Positions 20,659-28,499 of a DNA stretch of 64,000 nt are shown in pieces. The DNA comes from Spirochaetaceae bacterium. GTDB lineage: Bacteria > Myxococcota_A > UBA9160 > UBA4427. Position 1 is the stretch's first letter; each line of letters opens with the position of its first letter. The stretch is taken from NCBI GenBank assembly GCA_020632655.1, contig JACKFD010000005.1, positions 62,001 through 126,000 of the forward strand, read 5' to 3'. Under the pieces are notes generated by a model. That model did no database searches. It saw only the letters and a list, made by a program, of their open reading frames with translations, and had not been told where the DNA came from. A program made the position numbers and the translations under genes.

Positions 20659-22641
20659 CTAGGCCGTCTGCTCGAGGAGCCGACGCACGCGCAGCAGATT
20701 CTCCGAGGAGCCGAGCACGAGCAGCCGATCGCCCGGGGCGAGGGCGAAGTCCGGCGCCGGGTTCGGGTGGCTGTTGGCGCCCCGCTCGACGACGAGCACG
20801 CTGCCCCCGGTGCGCGCGCGCAGGTCGAGCTCGCCGAGGGTCGGGCGGCCGGGCAGGCTCATGGGCACCTCGACCCATTGCGTGTCGGTGTGATCGAGCA
20901 GCTCCATCAGCCAGGGGTCGATCGGCAGCGCAGCCGGCGCCCGGATCGCGCCGTAGCCCTCCTCGCGCAGGGCCTCCGTGAAGCGGGCGATCGCGCCCGC
21001 CGGGACCTCGAAGGTCTCGAGAGCGCGGGCGACGAGCTCGATGCTGCCCTCGAACTCCTCGGCGACCACGACGCTCGCCCCGGCCGTCGAGAGCCGGTCG
21101 ACCTCCCGCACGTAGCGGGTCCGCGCGAGGATCGGCGTCGCCGGGGCCATCGCACGGATGCGCGAGACGATGCGACGGGTGGCCAGGGGGTCCGAGATCG
21201 CGACGGCCACGAGCCGGGCCTCGCGCACGCGCAGATGGTCGAGGACCTGGGGCCGCGTGGCGTCGCCGTAGAGCACGGGCTCGCCGGTCTCGCGCGCCCG
21301 GCGTGCCGCGGCGGGGTTGGTGTCGACGGCGACGAAGGGCACGTCGAGGGAGCGGAGCAGGCGGACGAGGGTCTGGCCGGCCGGGCCGTAGCCGATCACG
21401 ACGACGCGGGCGGGGGCGTCTTCGGCGGAGCCCTCGAGGTCCTGCGCGAGCGCGCCGCCCGGGTCGGGATGACGGAGGCGCTCACTGATCGCGCCGGCCA
21501 GCGCGGGCGCGTAGCGGATCAGGAAGGGCGAGATCAGCAGCGTGACGATCGAGGCGACGACCAGACGCTGCTGCAGGACGGGCTCGATCAGGCCGGCCTG
21601 ACTCGCGACGCCCAGCAGCACGAACGAGAACTCGCCGAGCTGACAGAGCGCGAGACCGGACTCGAGGCCGACCCGCAAGGGCAGCCGGAGGACGAAGAGC
21701 GAGCCGATCACGACGACCACGAGCTTGCCCACCATGATCGCGACGACGTCGAAGGCGAGGGTCCCCGGCGCCGCCAGCACGGCGGCGGGATCGAAGAACA
21801 TGCCGACGGCCGTGAAGAAGATGCCGAGCAGCACCCCGCGCAGCGGGACGACCTCGCTGAAGAGCTGGTGGGCGTAGGGCGAGCCGCTCGCGGCGACGCC
21901 GGCCAGGAAGGCGCCGACGGCGAGGGTCAGACCGAGGGCCTCGGCGGTCGCCGCCGAGCCGAGCACGATCAAGAGGGCGAGCAGGCTGAAGAGCTCGCCG
22001 CTGCGGATCTGGGCCACGCGATCCAGCACCCGCGGCACGGCGAACCAGACGCCGAGTCCGACCACCGCGAGCGCTGCCGCCATCTTCGCCCCGGCGGCGA
22101 GCAGCGCCCCGAGCTCGCGCGACTCGCCGGCGAGGAGGGGAATCAGCAGCAGCAGCGGCACGATCGCAAGGTCCTGCACGAGCAGCACCGCGACCGAGAC
22201 CTGGCCCCCGGGCGCATCGATCTGCCCCTCGTCCGTGAGCAGCCGCAGCACGATCGCCGTGCTCGACATCGTGACCGCCGCCGCGACGACGAAGGCCGCG
22301 GATCCCGGCAACCCGCCCGCCCGGGCGAGCGCCGTGACCGCCCCGAGCGTGACCAGCACCTGGAAGCCACCGCCGAGCAGCGCCAGCCGCCACAGCCGCC
22401 GCACCCGCTCGATCGGCAGCTCGAGCCCGATCTCGAAGAGCAGGAAGACGACCCCGAGCTCCGCCAGCGCCCGCACCCGCTCCGGATCCCCGACCAGCCC
22501 GAGCACGTTCGGCCCGGCCAGCGCGCCGACCACCAGGAACCCCACGACCGAAGGCAGACGCAGTCGCTCCGTCGCCGCCAGCCCCGCCGAGGCCAGCGCG
22601 AGCAGGACGACCGCCTCGATCAAGCCGTGCGCGTGCTCCAC
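20659..22641 (-). CDS. Kef-type cation:proton antiporter with TrkA-N and TrkA-C (RCK) domains
   Basis: The 660-residue inner-membrane protein has about 12 helices over residues 1-380. They include the CPA2 fold, SFVLLGVASQAGL and, in the core, MSSTAIVLRLLTDEGQ and LLVQDLAIVPLLLLIPLL. A Rossmann RCK (TrkA-N) domain follows at about 400-515 (VVVIGYGPAGQTLVRLL, YGDATRPQVLDHL), then a TrkA-C domain (GGSVLVVERGANSHPNPA, LAPGDRLLVLGSSENL). Such proteins export K+ against H+ and are gated by nucleotides or c-di-AMP bound at the RCK parts. The GTG start has GGGGAG about 9 bases upstream and lies 22 bases after the preceding lipoprotein gene. A diadenylate cyclase occurs at 41 kb. Confidence 0.92.
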   Translation of the reverse strand: MEHAHGLIEAVVLLALASAGLAATERLRLPSVVGFLVVGALAGPNVLGLVGDPERVRALAELGVVFLLFEIGLELPIERVRRLWRLALLGGGFQVLVTLGAVTALARAGGLPGSAAFVVAAAVTMSSTAIVLRLLTDEGQIDAPGGQVSVAVLLVQDLAIVPLLLLIPLLAGESRELGALLAAGAKMAAALAVVGLGVWFAVPRVLDRVAQIRSGELFSLLALLIVLGSAATAEALGLTLAVGAFLAGVAASGSPYAHQLFSEVVPLRGVLLGIFFTAVGMFFDPAAVLAAPGTLAFDVVAIMVGKLVVVVIGSLFVLRLPLRVGLESGLALCQLGEFSFVLLGVASQAGLIEPVLQQRLVVASIVTLLISPFLIRYAPALAGAISERLRHPDPGGALAQDLEGSAEDAPARVVVIGYGPAGQTLVRLLRSLDVPFVAVDTNPAAARRARETGEPVLYGDATRPQVLDHLRVREARLVAVAISDPLATRRIVSRIRAMAPATPILARTRYVREVDRLSTAGASVVVAEEFEGSIELVARALETFEVPAGAIARFTEALREEGYGAIRAPAALPIDPWLMELLDHTDTQWVEVPMSLPGRPTLGELDLRARTGGSVLVVERGANSHPNPAPDFALAPGDRLLVLGSSENLLRVRRLLEQTA

Positions 22642-22663
22642 GGAGGAAGGCTCCCCGGACGCG

Positions 22664-23089
22664 TCAGAGGGATTGGTGGATCTGCTCGAGCACGAGGCGC
22701 GAGCGGGCCTCGTCCCCGAACACCCCGATCCGGATGCGCAGCTCCGTCCGCTCGGGCGCCTTCGCCAGCAGTCGCACGTCGACGGGATCGCCGCCGGCCG
22801 TCGTCGCCTGCCATCGCGCCCGCTCGTCCGCCCGGCTGGACTCGATCTGCTCGTAGCCGAGTGCATCCAGGGCGCGACCGCAGGCGGCGTCGAGCACGTC
22901 GATCGGATGCTCCTCCGTCGACCGCAGCTCGCCCGTCGCGAAGGCGATCGCGCTCGTACCTGCGCCACCCAGCAGGATCAGCGCGCCACAGCCCGACTGC
23001 CCCAGCACGAGCAGCGCGCCCGCGAGCGCGGCGAGCCCGGGCCACACTGTGCGACACGGAAGGCGGGAGGCGGAGACGCGGGACGACAC
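22664..23089 (-). CDS. DUF3568 family lipoprotein
   Basis: The 141-residue protein has a lipoprotein leader (AALAGALLVLGQSGC, the Cys being the likely lipid anchor). The DUF3568 pattern follows: GGAGTSAIAFATGELRSTEE, then an alpha/beta domain with a helix around VLDAACGRALDALGYEQI and a C-terminal helix RLVLEQIHQSL. The family function is unknown. Its stop is 22 bases before the Kef-type antiporter start, so the two probably share a transcript. That may point to an envelope role linked to ion transport (inference only). Confidence 0.8.
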   Translation of the reverse strand: MSSRVSASRLPCRTVWPGLAALAGALLVLGQSGCGALILLGGAGTSAIAFATGELRSTEEHPIDVLDAACGRALDALGYEQIESSRADERARWQATTAGGDPVDVRLLAKAPERTELRIRIGVFGDEARSRLVLEQIHQSL

Positions 23090-23169
23090 GCGTCCGAGTC
23101 TGATCCCTCCTCGCGCTTCTGTCGAGCAGGCGACCTCGCGTCGTCGCGTTTCATCCTGAACGCGGGGCG

Positions 23170-23235
23170 TGCAGTCTGGACGAAGCGTCCTGCTCGAGGC
23201 CTTGCAGTCTGGACGGAGCGGGCTGCACGACGTTG
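23170..23235. repeat. Two 33-base direct repeats in the spacer between lipoprotein and next gene
   Basis: An 18-base core tgcagtctggacgaagcg at 23170 recurs at 23203 with one change (ggagcg), a 33-base period. No convincing gene covers it. This 284-base divergent spacer probably holds promoters for both sides. Confidence 0.6.
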
Positions 23236-23373
23236 TGGCGATCGGCGCGGAACGTGCAAAGAGGGTTCGTGCGCACGCGAAAAGCCTTCAAGGGAGCGCA
23301 GGCGGGTCGCGATAAGTCGGAGGCGCGCGCGGTCCGTGCCGGGATCGCTGCCTTCGGGAGACGGTGGAGTCGG

Positions 23374-23574
23374 ATGACGCAGCGGGATCGCGACCGGACG
23401 GGACTCGGAGAGGGACCGCTCGCCTGGCAGGGGCCGAGCGAGCGCGAGAGTCATTCGGAGCATCGGGCCGCCCTCGACGCGACCGTCTTCCGGCCGAGCG
23501 GCGATCCCAGCGAGCTCGTGCTGGAGCTCGAGGCCGGCGAGCTGCGCGTCCGCCGTCCCGCCGATCGGCCCTGA
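23374..23574 (+). CDS. Small hypothetical protein
   Basis: A 66-residue reading frame beginning MTQRDRDRTG and ending in a strand-rich acidic and basic stretch (SELVLELEAGELRVRR). GGAG lies only 4 bases upstream of the ATG, with GGGAG further up. The frame stays open leftward to a GTG at 23233, which would add a Lys/Arg-rich stretch of 47 residues. It resembles nothing I know, and the composition is only weakly protein-like, so this could be non-coding. Confidence 0.35.
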   Translation: MTQRDRDRTGLGEGPLAWQGPSERESHSEHRAALDATVFRPSGDPSELVLELEAGELRVRRPADRP

Positions 23575-23666
23575 GCGCGCCGCGCGCAGCCCCCTCGCCC
23601 GTCCCCGAGTCACTCGACCCACGGGGAGACCGGGTAATCCCGCGGAACCGGTGGTAACGTCGGCCG

Positions 23667-23695
23667 CGAGGCCCCTCGGTAACGACGGGGCCTCG
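23667..23695 (+). terminator. Hairpin between small gene and DUF3553-like gene
   Basis: A 9-base perfect stem (cgaggcccc / ggggcctcg) with an 11-base loop lies 92 bases after the small gene and 112 bases before the next start. It is not followed by a T tract, so it may be a structural or leader element instead of a true intrinsic terminator. Confidence 0.35.
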
Positions 23696-23807
23696 ACTTC
23701 ATTGGGATGACGCTCGCGACGACCGGTCGGCGAGGCGGTCCCGTCCCCGGCCGGCGCGGGCGCGCTGCGATGGCGCCCGGCCCGAGCCTCCTCAGGAGAG
23801 CGCGCCC

Positions 23808-24884
23808 TTGAGTCTTCACCCGATCCTGGCCCTGGCGAACGAGAGCGACGTCAAGCAAGCCAAGGGGTTCCGGCTCGTCGCCGAGAAGCTCACGGGCGCG
23901 GCGCTCGAGAGCGATTACCAGACCGAGGTCGCGAACGCCCCGCGTCGTTCGGCCCAGGGCCTCCGCCATCTGGGCGTCCGGATCGGCCGCAAGGCGCGCG
24001 AGCGACAGGGCGGCAAGGACGACAAGCACCTCGCCGAGGCGATCGTCCGCTCGGATCAGCCCGGATCGCCGAAATCGGCCCAGCCCCTCGAGCTGCCGAC
24101 CGGCGAGTCGATCACCTTCGTCGACCACGCCGTGCCGATCAAGACGGCGGCGGCGGACAAGGCGAAGGGCGACGCCGATCCGAACGCGGGCGTCGAGGAG
24201 ATCCCGCTGCTCGCGGTGATCGGCGAGGACCGCGTGGCGGTCTGTCTGGTCAAGTACCTCGAGCCGGAGTCGACGCGCACGGGCGCAGGCGACACACCCT
24301 TGCGATTCCTGCTGCGCGGGCTGGCGCTCGCCGCGGAGGTCGACGCGAACCGCGAGGCGCTGCGGGCGGAGATCGCCGAGGCCGTCGGCAAGACGATCGG
24401 CGACGAGGCGCCCGCCATCGTGATCGCGGGCAGCCCGCGCTACTGGCAGCTCAGCCGCAAGCGCGAGGCCCAGAAGGGGGCCGCCTGGATCCGCGAGCTC
24501 GAGCGGCTCGCGCGCGAGATCGGCGAATCGATCGGCAGCGAGGTCTTCTTCGTGGGCCTCACGACGGACGGCGTGCCCGGATGGGACTACGACGGCGAGG
24601 GCGCCGTGCTCTCGGGCCCCGTCGGCTTCGAGAAGGCCTGGGAGATCGGGGCCGGCAAGGTCCGCCCGAAGCCCAAGGCGCGCAAGGTCGCCCCGACCGA
24701 GGAGAAGGTCGAGGCCGATCTCTCGCGTCCCGTGCGGCGTTATTCGATTCGCGAGTCCTTCGTTCCCGGGGACCGCATCAGTCATTCGAAGCTCGGAGAA
24801 GGCGTCGTCCAGGCCGCGGCCCAGGGCAAGATCACGGTGCTCTTCGGCGACGAGAAGAAGCTGCTGATCCACGAGCGCGCCTGA
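23808..24884 (+). CDS. Unknown protein with C-terminal DUF3553/CarD-like beta domain
   Basis: The 358-residue product has an N-terminal part I do not recognise (VKQAKGFRLVAEKLTGAALE). A middle domain with strands is spread over EIPLLAVIGEDRVAVCLVKY and PAIVIAGSPRYWQLSRKRE. The C-terminal module of about 45 residues reads FVPGDRISHSKLGEGVVQAA then GKITVLFGDEKKLLIHERA, a small beta barrel like DUF3553 or the CarD/TRCF interaction fold. That suggests contact with RNA polymerase, a helicase or nucleic acid, but this is inference. The TTG start is supported by AGGAG 9 bases upstream. The MoxR gene follows after 52 bases. Confidence 0.72.
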   Translation: MSLHPILALANESDVKQAKGFRLVAEKLTGAALESDYQTEVANAPRRSAQGLRHLGVRIGRKARERQGGKDDKHLAEAIVRSDQPGSPKSAQPLELPTGESITFVDHAVPIKTAAADKAKGDADPNAGVEEIPLLAVIGEDRVAVCLVKYLEPESTRTGAGDTPLRFLLRGLALAAEVDANREALRAEIAEAVGKTIGDEAPAIVIAGSPRYWQLSRKREAQKGAAWIRELERLAREIGESIGSEVFFVGLTTDGVPGWDYDGEGAVLSGPVGFEKAWEIGAGKVRPKPKARKVAPTEEKVEADLSRPVRRYSIRESFVPGDRISHSKLGEGVVQAAAQGKITVLFGDEKKLLIHERA

Positions 24885-24936
24885 GCGCCCCTGCGCCGCA
24901 CCCGATCGGTGTGGCCCCGACGCGGAGCCCGATCCC

Positions 24937-25857
24937 ATGACCCTCGGAACGACCGACGCGCCGCGCGCGAACGGCGGCCGCCCGGCCCCGGACTTCGAGC
25001 GCTTCCGCGGCACGAGCGGCTACATCGCCTCGCGCGCCCTCGTCGACGCCGTCAACTGCGCCCTCGCCCTCGAGCGACCGCTGCTCGTGAAGGGCGAGCC
25101 CGGGACGGGCAAGACGCTGCTCGCGCGCCACGTCGCGGAGGGCCTCGGCCTGCCCCTCGACGCCTGGCACATCAAGTCGACCTCGAAGGCCGAGGACGGC
25201 CTCTACGTCTACGACACGGTCCAGCGTCTGAACGACGCGCGCTTCGGCGACGGCGACGTCAAGGACGTCCGTCGCTACATCCGCCTCGGCCCCCTCGGCC
25301 GCGTCTTCTCCGCCGAGTCGCGGCAGGTGCTCCTGATCGACGAGATCGACAAGGCCGACCTCGAGTTCCCGAACGACATCCTGCGCGAGATCGACGAGAT
25401 GCGCTTCACGGTCCTCGAGACCGGGGACGAGGTCGTGGCACGCGAGCGGCCGATGGTGATCATCACGTCGAACAACGAGAAGGAGCTGCCCGACGCCTTC
25501 CTGCGTCGCTGCGTCTTCCACTTCATCGACTTCCCGGATGTCGAGCAGATGCGCGAGATCGTCGCCGTCCATCATCCCCGGGTCGAGCAGCAGCTGCTCG
25601 AGCAGGTGCTCGTCAAGTTCTACTGGCTTCGCGACCAGAAGGAGCTGCGCAAGCGGCCCTCGACCTCGGAGCTGATCGACTGGATCGCGGCGCTCCTGCG
25701 GGCGGGCGCGGACGCGACGCAGCTCGCGAGCGAGATCCCCTTCATGGGCGCGCTGCTCAAGAACGAGCAGGACACCCGAGCGATCGGCTCCTTCCTCGAG
25801 CGCGGCGGCAAGCCGCCCGCGAATTTCGAGGCGCTGGGAACGAAGCGCCGGCATTAG
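24937..25857 (+). CDS. MoxR-family AAA+ ATPase
   Basis: The 306-residue protein has Walker A GEPGTGKT (about 50), Walker B VLLIDEIDKAD (about 130), sensor 1 ITSNNEKELPDAFLRRC and the compact lid of MoxR proteins. These ATPases work with a VWA protein to remodel or metallate a client complex. The following gene encodes exactly such a VWA partner 33 bases downstream, so the pair forms one functional unit. The client is not evident: no dehydrogenase or chelatase subunit lies next to it. Confidence 0.95.
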   Translation: MTLGTTDAPRANGGRPAPDFERFRGTSGYIASRALVDAVNCALALERPLLVKGEPGTGKTLLARHVAEGLGLPLDAWHIKSTSKAEDGLYVYDTVQRLNDARFGDGDVKDVRRYIRLGPLGRVFSAESRQVLLIDEIDKADLEFPNDILREIDEMRFTVLETGDEVVARERPMVIITSNNEKELPDAFLRRCVFHFIDFPDVEQMREIVAVHHPRVEQQLLEQVLVKFYWLRDQKELRKRPSTSELIDWIAALLRAGADATQLASEIPFMGALLKNEQDTRAIGSFLERGGKPPANFEALGTKRRH

Positions 25858-25890
25858 GCGGCTCCGGGCTATCGGGCGAGAGACACGACG

Positions 25891-27123
25891 ATGGTCTTCC
25901 TCGACTTCTTCTACACGCTCCGGCAGGCGGGCCTGAAGGTCACGCTGCAGGAGTGGCGCATGCTGCTCGAATGCCTCGAGCGCGGGCTGCACGACTCGCG
26001 GCTCGAGGGCTTCTACCACATAGCCCGCGCCTGCCTCGTCAAGAGCGAGAGCGACTTCGACACCTTCGACCTCGTCTTCGCGAAGTATTTCGAAGGCCTC
26101 GAAGGCGCGATCGAGATCCCGCCCGAGCTGCTCGAGTGGCTCGCGGAGCCGAAGCCCTTCGAGGCGCTCTCGGAGGAGATGCGCGCCGCCCTCGAGCACC
26201 TCGACATCGACGAGCTGATGCGGCGCTTCGCCGAGACGATGGCCGAGCAGACCGAGCGGCACGACGGCGGATCGCGATGGGTCGGGACCGGCGGGCGCTC
26301 GCCCTTCGGCCACGGCGGCGAGCATCCGACCGGGATCCGCGTCGGCGGGGCAGGGCGGGGGCGCATGGCGATGAAGGTCCTCGAGGACCGGGAGTTCGCC
26401 GACTACCGCACGGACGTCGCCCTCGACGTGCGCAACGTGAAGCTCGCCCTGCGTCGCCTCCGCCAGCTCACGCGCACGGATGGCCCCGAGGAGCTCGACG
26501 TCGACGGCACGATCGATCGCACCTGCCGCGAGGCGGGCGAGATCGAGCTCGTCTTCCGACCGAAGCGCAAGAACGACGTGCGGCTGTTGCTGTTGATGGA
26601 CGTGGGCGGGACGATGGACCCGTACTACGAGCCGGTCAGTCGGTTGCTGACGGCGCTGCACGAGGAGCGGGGGCTGCGGGACTTCAAGGCCTACTACTTC
26701 CACAACTGCGTCTACGAACGGGTCTTCGAGACGGGGCGGCTGATGCGGAAGGAGTCGATCCTGACGGCGGACCTGTTGCGCACCTACGGCGAGCGCTGGA
26801 AGCTGCTCGTCGTGGGCGACGCGGCGATGCACCCGTCGGAGCTCGAGAGCGCCCGCGGCAACATCGACCCGCGCCGCGAGACCGAGACGAGCGGCCTCGC
26901 CTGGCTCGACCGTCTCCAGCGCCACTTCGACCGCAGCGTCTGGGTCAATCCCGATCGCCCCGCGGAGTGGGCGATGTCGAGCACGTGCCGGACGATCTCG
27001 TCGCTCTTCCCGATGTACCCGCTCACGGTCGCCGGGCTCGAGGACGCCGTGAAGGCGCTCGTGGGCGCCCGCGCAGCGACGGTCCGGCCCGTGATCGCGC
27101 CGGGGGCGAGTGCGCTCGGCTAG
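25891..27123 (+). CDS. VWA domain protein, CoxE-like partner of MoxR ATPase
   Basis: The 410-residue soluble protein has an N-terminal helical domain (VFLDFFYTLRQAGLKVTLQE). A glycine-rich linker follows (GGSRWVGTGGRSPFGHGGE), then the von Willebrand A fold from about residue 225. The metal-site segment reads LLLLMDVGGTMDPYYEP: the first MIDAS Asp is kept, but the Ser of DxSxS is replaced by Gly and Thr. Later parts such as RWKLLVVGDAAMHPSEL and SVWVNPDRPAEW fit the CoxE-type subfamily. Coupling to the upstream MoxR ATPase is shown by the short spacing. It probably presents the client protein to the ATPase. Confidence 0.9.
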   Translation: MVFLDFFYTLRQAGLKVTLQEWRMLLECLERGLHDSRLEGFYHIARACLVKSESDFDTFDLVFAKYFEGLEGAIEIPPELLEWLAEPKPFEALSEEMRAALEHLDIDELMRRFAETMAEQTERHDGGSRWVGTGGRSPFGHGGEHPTGIRVGGAGRGRMAMKVLEDREFADYRTDVALDVRNVKLALRRLRQLTRTDGPEELDVDGTIDRTCREAGEIELVFRPKRKNDVRLLLLMDVGGTMDPYYEPVSRLLTALHEERGLRDFKAYYFHNCVYERVFETGRLMRKESILTADLLRTYGERWKLLVVGDAAMHPSELESARGNIDPRRETETSGLAWLDRLQRHFDRSVWVNPDRPAEWAMSSTCRTISSLFPMYPLTVAGLEDAVKALVGARAATVRPVIAPGASALG

Positions 27124-27144
27124 GGCCAGGCCAGGAGGAACGGG

Positions 27145-27447
27145 ATGAAGGCGTTGCCGGAGGGCGCACGGGCCTATCGCCGGACCCCGGAGTTCGACGA
27201 GACGAGCGTGCCGGACGCCTTGCTTCGGCGGCACGACACGAAGGCCGGCACCTGGGGCCGCATCCACGTGCTCGAGGGTCGCCTCCGCTACCGCATCCTC
27301 GAGCCCGCGCGCGAAGAGCACGTCCTCGAGCCGGGCCGGGACGGCATCGTCGAGCCGCAGGTGCCCCACGAGGTCGAGCCCCTCGGCCCCGTCCGTTTCT
27401 ACGTGGAGTTCCTGCGCGAGGAGTCAGCCGGGGAGGGTCGGACATGA
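27145..27447 (+). CDS. DUF1971 (TehB-like cupin) protein
   Basis: The 100-residue single-domain protein matches the small cupin-like DUF1971 module found alone or fused to TehB. Markers are FDETSVPDALLRRHDTKAGTW, WGRIHVLEGRLRYRIL, IVEPQVPHEVEPLG and FYVEFLR. The HDTK and PHEV residues are typical of a metal- or ligand-binding beta barrel. A strong AGGAGG sits 8 bases before the ATG. Its stop overlaps the next start as ATGA, so it is cotranslated with the SGNH hydrolase. Tellurite resistance has been linked to the TehB fusion, but the free domain has no firm function. Confidence 0.86.
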   Translation: MKALPEGARAYRRTPEFDETSVPDALLRRHDTKAGTWGRIHVLEGRLRYRILEPAREEHVLEPGRDGIVEPQVPHEVEPLGPVRFYVEFLREESAGEGRT

Positions 27448-28175
27448 AGCGTGTGCTCGTCGTGGTCGGGATCGGCGTGGCCCTGCTCGGGCTCGCCGTC
27501 CTCGCCTTCTTCGTCTGGCAGGGCCGCGCCGCGAGCGACCCTGCCTTCTTCGAGTCCGAGATCCGCGCCTTCGAGGCGGCGGACGCGACCGCGCCGCCCG
27601 AGCCGGGCGGGATCCTCTTCGTCGGCAGCTCGAGCATCCGCTTCTGGGACACGCTCGCCGAGGACATGGCCCCGCTGCCGGTCGTGCGTCGCGGCTTCGG
27701 TGGCGCGCACATGGAGCACGTGCTCCACAACGCCCGGCGCATCGTGATCCCCTACGCCCCCCGCGCCGTCGTCGTCTTCGTCGGCGGCAACGACATCGGC
27801 GCGGGCAAGTCGGCCGAGCACGTCCTCCGCGGCTTCCGCGAATTCGTCGACCTCCTGCACGCGGAGCTGCCCGAGGCCGACGTCTGGCTGCTCTCGATGA
27901 AGCCGTCGAAGCTGCGCTGGGGCAGCTGGTCCGAGATGGCTCGGGTGGACGAGGGCCTGCGCGCGCTCGCGGAGGCGGATCCGCGGGTGCGTTTCGTGGA
28001 GACGGGCCGGACGCTCCTCGGACCCGACGGCGAGCCCGACGACGTCTACGTCTTCGACGGGCTGCACCTGAACGCCGAGGGCTACCGGCGCTGGACGGCC
28101 GTGCTGCGGCCGCTCCTGATGGCGGCCTACGGGCCCGACGCCGGATCGGGGCACGCGGGCTCATTTTCGCGCTGA
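27444..28175 (+). CDS. SGNH/GDSL-family hydrolase, membrane-anchored
   Basis: The 243-residue protein starts with a signal anchor (VLVVVGIGVALLGLAVLAFF). The SGNH blocks follow: block I GGILFVGSSSIRFWDTL (nucleophile Ser, with S in GSSS), block II Gly in RRGFGGAHMEH, block III Asn in VVFVGGNDIGAGKS, and block V DGLHLNAEGYRRW with the Asp/His pair. It should be an envelope esterase or lipase-like enzyme; the substrate is unknown. Translation is coupled to the DUF1971 gene by an ATGA overlap. No further gene follows in the same direction for 324 bases. Confidence 0.92.
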   Translation: MKRVLVVVGIGVALLGLAVLAFFVWQGRAASDPAFFESEIRAFEAADATAPPEPGGILFVGSSSIRFWDTLAEDMAPLPVVRRGFGGAHMEHVLHNARRIVIPYAPRAVVVFVGGNDIGAGKSAEHVLRGFREFVDLLHAELPEADVWLLSMKPSKLRWGSWSEMARVDEGLRALAEADPRVRFVETGRTLLGPDGEPDDVYVFDGLHLNAEGYRRWTAVLRPLLMAAYGPDAGSGHAGSFSR

Positions 28176-28267
28176 GCCGGCGGCCGCGTCCGCGCGGCGC
28201 GCCCGACCCCGGACACTCTCCCTCGCCTTCGTCTTCATCGGGGTCCCCGGCGCATCGCGGGCGGCGG

Positions 28268-28287
28268 CGTCGGCGAAGCCGCCGACG
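28268..28287 (+). terminator. Possible intrinsic terminator after the SGNH hydrolase gene
   Basis: cgtcggc and gccgacg form a 7-base stem with a 6-base loop, 92 bases past the stop. A moderately T-rich stretch (tgttctgtcgggtttgtc) follows directly. It could end the MoxR-to-hydrolase operon. The stem is short and the genome GC-rich, so chance is possible. Confidence 0.35.
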
Positions 28288-28461
28288 TGTTCTGTCGGGT
28301 TTGTCCGTCGGTCTTCGTCGCGCTTCGTCGACCGGCAGAATCCCGAATCGGATCGGGTGCTTGAGTGGGTTCTGTCGGCGGACGAAACGGACCCCGGGGC
28401 CTGTCGGCGCGACCACGTCGGCCAGGGCGCCGCGTCCGCGGCCCTGCCGGACGGAAGATCC

Positions 28462-28469
28462 GTTAGCCT
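28462..28469 (+). promoter_or_regulatory. GTTAGCCT motif upstream of the alpha/beta hydrolase gene
   Basis: A variant of the recurrent GYTASCCT octamer, 30 bases before the ATG at 28500. TAGCCT fits TAnnnT. No -35 element is recognised. Confidence 0.35.
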
Positions 28470-28499
28470 CCGCCCGTTGGCATTGCGAAGGGGGTCGCC

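Larger units (their letters stand above)
28176..28499. other. 324-base intergenic region with a hairpin and promoter-like motif
   Basis: No gene is seen. The left part has a possible terminator hairpin (28268-28287). The right end has GTTAGCCT at 28462-28469, 30 bases before the hydrolase ATG, and an AGGGGG site. The ttctgtcgg motif occurs twice around 28290 and 28370. Confidence 0.55.
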
